A stretch of 8,216 bases of DNA from Pseudomonadota bacterium (GTDB taxonomy: Bacteria; Desulfobacterota; WTBG01; CAIYCZ01). A program made the translations under genes and the position numbers. The notes below the pieces were generated by a model. The model did not search any database, was not told the DNA's origin, and saw only the letters and a program-made list of their open reading frames with translations. The stretch covers positions 1 to 8,216 of the forward strand of contig JAPLIX010000504.1 of NCBI GenBank assembly GCA_026388865.1, read 5' to 3'. Shown here piece after piece: positions 5,468 to 8,216 of this stretch (positions within the stretch are counted from its first letter, which is position 1; every line of letters starts with the position of its first letter).

Positions 5468-8179
5468 ATGTCGTTCACCCCCATGATACGCCAGTATCAG
5501 GCAATTAAAAAAACCCTTTCTGATAATACCATCCTTTTTTTCCGGCTGGGAGATTTCTATGAGATGTTTTTTGAGGATGCCCAGCGCGCTTCTGCCATTC
5601 TCGATATAACACTTACCGGAAGGGAAGGCGGCGGCGATAGCCGTGTTCCCATGTGCGGCGTGCCCTACCATGCAGCGCAAGGATATATCAACAAACTTAC
5701 CCGGGAGGGATTTAAGGTTGCGGTATGCGAACAGGTTGAGGATCCAAAGCTTGCCAAAGGCATTGTTAAACGGGAAATTGTGCGCATGGTGACGCCGGCA
5801 ACAAACCTTGAGGATGAAACCGGCGAGCGCAATGAACTAAATTATATTGCAGCCCTGAACCAGCGGCAGGGACGCTGGGGGCTTGCCTACCTTGATCTTG
5901 CTACTGGCAGCTTTCGGGTCGGCGAGTTTGCAGCTGCGCAGGAGCTTCAGGCCGAGATCGTGCGCCTGCAGCCGCGGGAGCTGGTCATCTCCAAGCAGGG
6001 AGAAAAAAATACTTTAAGCGGATTCACTCTTGAACAGGAATATAACTGGGTAGTAAATGAATACGATGACTGGATCTTTGATGCTGATGAGGCCGGCAAT
6101 CGCATCCTTGAGCAGTTTCATATCACATCGCTCGGCAGCCTGGGCATTGCGGAGATGCCTGCCGGGATTGCTTCTGCCGGTGCGCTTCTCTATTATCTTA
6201 AAGATAACCTGCATAAATCTCTCGCGCACCTGAAAAAGCCGCTCCCGTTTTATGCCACTGACTATATGGTCCTGGATAAACCCACGCTGAAAAATCTTGA
6301 GCTTATTGCCATCACCCCTGAGCCGAAACAGGCGCTTTCGCTCTGCCGGATTCTTGATGAAACCATGACCCCGCTCGGCGCCCGGCTCCTGTCCCAGTGG
6401 GTCAGGCAGCCCCTTATTGATGCGGCATTGATACGGGAACGCCTGAACGCCGTAGAGGAGCTGGTCTGCGACCAGTCGACACTGGGCCGGCTGCGCAATC
6501 ATCTAAAATCAATACGGGACATTGAACGGCTCATTGCCCGGATTAACTGTGCCACCCCTTCAGCCCGGGATATTGTCGCGCTGGGAAGTTCCCTTGAAAT
6601 TGTTCCCGCGGTGCAGGAAGCGGTTATTGGCTGCACCGGCTCTCTTATCCGCACCCAGGCGGGAAACCTCTGGGCCCTGCCGCAGGTAACGGAGCGCATC
6701 CGCAGCGCCTTTGTTGAGAACCCGCCGTTCGGGGTGAAGGACGGAGGGCTCATCAGAGCGGGATTCAGTCCGGAGCTTGATGAACTGCGCGCCATCTCCC
6801 GCAAGGCAAAGGATTGGATTGCCGCCCTGCAGGCTCAGGAAATAGAGAAGACCAACATCAAATCGCTTAAAATCAAATTCAATAAAGTGTTTGGCTATTA
6901 TATCGAGGTCACCAAGGCAAACCTCTCCATGATTCCCGCCTACTATCAAAGGAAGCAGACCCTGGTCAATGCTGAGCGCTTTACCATCCCGGAGCTGAAG
7001 GAGTATGAGGAGAAGATCCTCGGGGCGGAAGAGCGTGCCTGCGAGCTTGAGTACCGGCTTTTTGAAGAGGTGCGGGGCTTTGTCCTGCAGAATGTTACAG
7101 AAATCCAGACAACTGCTGAAGCTGTTGCCATCCTTGATGTTATTGCCTCGCTTGCTGCTGCGGCGCTGAAGAACAACTATACTAAACCTGAAGTGTCTGA
7201 CAGTGCAATCATATCCATCACCGGAGGGCGCCACCCTGTTGTTGAGCGCATGCTGGGGCCCGGGCGGTTTGTGGAAAATGATGTGCACCTTGACCCCGGC
7301 GACAGCCAGCTGCACATCATCACCGGCCCCAACATGGCCGGTAAATCAACCTTTATCCGGCAGGTGGCGCTCATTGTGCTCATGGCACAGATGGGCTCTT
7401 TTGTGCCGGCAGGAGAGGCCCGGATCGGCGTTGTTGACCGCGTGTTTACCCGCATCGGAGCGGCTGACAATATTGCCCGCGGCGAAAGCACCTTTATGGT
7501 GGAGATGAACGAGACCGCCAATATCCTGCACAACGCAACCTCACGCAGCCTGCTTATTTTTGATGAGATCGGCCGGGGGACCTCAACCTTTGACGGCATC
7601 AGCATTGCCTGGGCCGTGTGCGAGTACCTGCATCAGCATGCCGCGGTGCGCCCTAAAACCCTCTTTGCCACTCACTACCATGAGCTTACTGAGCTCGGCG
7701 ACCGCAGTGACGGAATTAAAAACTATAACGTCACGGTAAAGGAGCTTAGCGAAGGGATTATTTTTTTGCGCAAGGTTGTCCCCGGAGGAGCTGACCGGAG
7801 CTACGGCATTCATGTGGCAAAACTTGCCGGGCTGCCGCAGGAAGTTATCAGTCGCGCGCAGGAGATACTTTTGTGCCTGGAAGAGGAGCGCATAACAGAA
7901 CTGTCAGTCTCTAAAATTTTAGAGAAGCGAAGAGAAGAGCGATCCCAGCCCGCTCCGCCCCTTCTTAACCTTATAGACAGGGGAAAAGAGCGGGAGATGA
8001 TATTTGAACAGCTGCTGCCGGAGGTGGCCACCCCTGAACACCAGGCAATTCTTCGCGACATACAGGCTCTTGACCCGCTGTCGCTTACGCCGCTTGAAGC
8101 GCTCATTAAAATTACCCAGTGGAAACAGGAGTTGTCAGAAACAGCGGGCACAGATGATGATAAAAAAAATATCGGGTGA
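5468..8179 (+). CDS. mutS: DNA mismatch repair protein MutS
   Basis: MutS recognises base mismatches and small loops after replication and, with ATP, recruits MutL. The 903 residues carry all expected parts. The mismatch-recognition domain has the Phe-X-Glu motif in GDFYEMFFEDA (Phe30, Glu32), which inserts beside the mismatch. Connector, lever and clamp regions follow. The ABC-type ATPase has Walker A GPNMAGKST (620-628), GESTFMVEMNETANIL with the signature serine (Ser674), Walker B LLIFDEIGRGTSTFDG (Asp699, Glu700) and ATHYHEL (His736). Positions track E. coli MutS with a constant offset of about six up to the ATPase, so the roughly 50 extra residues are in the charged C-terminal linker and tail. 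The tail retains LDPLSLTPLEALIKITQWKQEL, the usual C-terminal oligomerisation segment. It is MutS1, not MutS2: it has the N-terminal mismatch-reading domain and no Smr domain. mutL is not in the window. Confidence 0.98.
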   Translation: MSFTPMIRQYQAIKKTLSDNTILFFRLGDFYEMFFEDAQRASAILDITLTGREGGGDSRVPMCGVPYHAAQGYINKLTREGFKVAVCEQVEDPKLAKGIVKREIVRMVTPATNLEDETGERNELNYIAALNQRQGRWGLAYLDLATGSFRVGEFAAAQELQAEIVRLQPRELVISKQGEKNTLSGFTLEQEYNWVVNEYDDWIFDADEAGNRILEQFHITSLGSLGIAEMPAGIASAGALLYYLKDNLHKSLAHLKKPLPFYATDYMVLDKPTLKNLELIAITPEPKQALSLCRILDETMTPLGARLLSQWVRQPLIDAALIRERLNAVEELVCDQSTLGRLRNHLKSIRDIERLIARINCATPSARDIVALGSSLEIVPAVQEAVIGCTGSLIRTQAGNLWALPQVTERIRSAFVENPPFGVKDGGLIRAGFSPELDELRAISRKAKDWIAALQAQEIEKTNIKSLKIKFNKVFGYYIEVTKANLSMIPAYYQRKQTLVNAERFTIPELKEYEEKILGAEERACELEYRLFEEVRGFVLQNVTEIQTTAEAVAILDVIASLAAAALKNNYTKPEVSDSAIISITGGRHPVVERMLGPGRFVENDVHLDPGDSQLHIITGPNMAGKSTFIRQVALIVLMAQMGSFVPAGEARIGVVDRVFTRIGAADNIARGESTFMVEMNETANILHNATSRSLLIFDEIGRGTSTFDGISIAWAVCEYLHQHAAVRPKTLFATHYHELTELGDRSDGIKNYNVTVKELSEGIIFLRKVVPGGADRSYGIHVAKLAGLPQEVISRAQEILLCLEEERITELSVSKILEKRREERSQPAPPLLNLIDRGKEREMIFEQLLPEVATPEHQAILRDIQALDPLSLTPLEALIKITQWKQELSETAGTDDDKKNIG

Positions 8180-8203
8180 ACCTTTTTCTGGACATGAGGA
8201 CCT

Positions 8204-8216
8204 ATGGGCCGGATAA
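8204..8216 (+). CDS. Possible start of next gene (cut by window end)
   Basis: GAGGA (8196-8200) precedes an ATG at 8204, 24 nt after the mutS stop. Only four codons (Met-Gly-Arg-Ile) fall inside the window, so the product cannot be named. Another ATG at 8194 lacks a Shine-Dalgarno. The spacing suggests a gene in the same operon as mutS. Confidence 0.3.

Noticed and set aside
6560..7315. Long minus-strand ORF of 251 residues inside mutS
   Set aside because: It is fully antisense to the conserved MutS coding frame, has no recognisable domain or ribosome-binding site, and is a shadow of the high-GC codon pattern.
8004..8216. Plus-strand ORF overlapping the 3' end of mutS
   Set aside because: It overlaps conserved MutS tail codons in another frame, and its Cys/Arg-rich composition is typical of a shadow frame. 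The better next-gene start is the ATG at 8204.
1..8216. CRISPR arrays, toxin-antitoxin, phage or defence modules
   Set aside because: No spaced direct repeats, integrase, transposase or defence-type domains are visible on either strand; the window is housekeeping in content.

Overview
The window is a bacterial chromosomal segment holding housekeeping genes, all on the plus strand. It carries the classic macromolecular-synthesis cluster rpsU (ribosomal protein bS21), dnaG (primase) and rpoD (primary sigma factor). Next come a tRNA with anticodon CAT, a C4-type zinc-ribbon coiled-coil protein and mutS. The last bases hold what looks like the start of another gene. Base composition is moderate: AT-rich in the leaders and more GC-rich in mutS. 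The RpoD and DnaG sequences, the gene order, and a 150-bp palindromic dispersed-type repeat all suggest a Desulfobacterota (former Deltaproteobacteria) or Nitrospirota-like organism. That placement is inferred from family resemblance recalled from memory, not from a search.

Layout. Positions 1-192 form the rpsU leader, with a candidate sigma-70 promoter and a possible hairpin over the ribosome-binding site. rpsU (193-384) is followed by a strong 15-bp-stem terminator (436-471). A structured stretch (420-553) then precedes dnaG (639-2456, TTG start). rpoD (2470-4221) follows 13 nt after dnaG. The tRNA (4227-4302) begins 5 nt after the rpoD stop. A second strong terminator (4381-4412) closes this unit. 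The zinc-ribbon gene (4452-5192) starts at a TTG with a perfect AGGAGG. A MITE- or REP-like repeat (5228-5377) then sits in the gap before mutS (5468-8179).

The genes join translation (bS21, tRNA), replication priming (DnaG), transcription initiation (RpoD) and replication fidelity (MutS). As in other bacteria, the cluster probably allows differential expression of rpsU against dnaG-rpoD through a terminator that only part of the transcripts pass.

No new multi-gene system is present. The points worth a second look are small-scale. The rpsU-dnaG spacer can fold in competing ways around the terminator. The rpsU Shine-Dalgarno can be sequestered. The 150-bp repeat appears to have split a small open frame just upstream of mutS.
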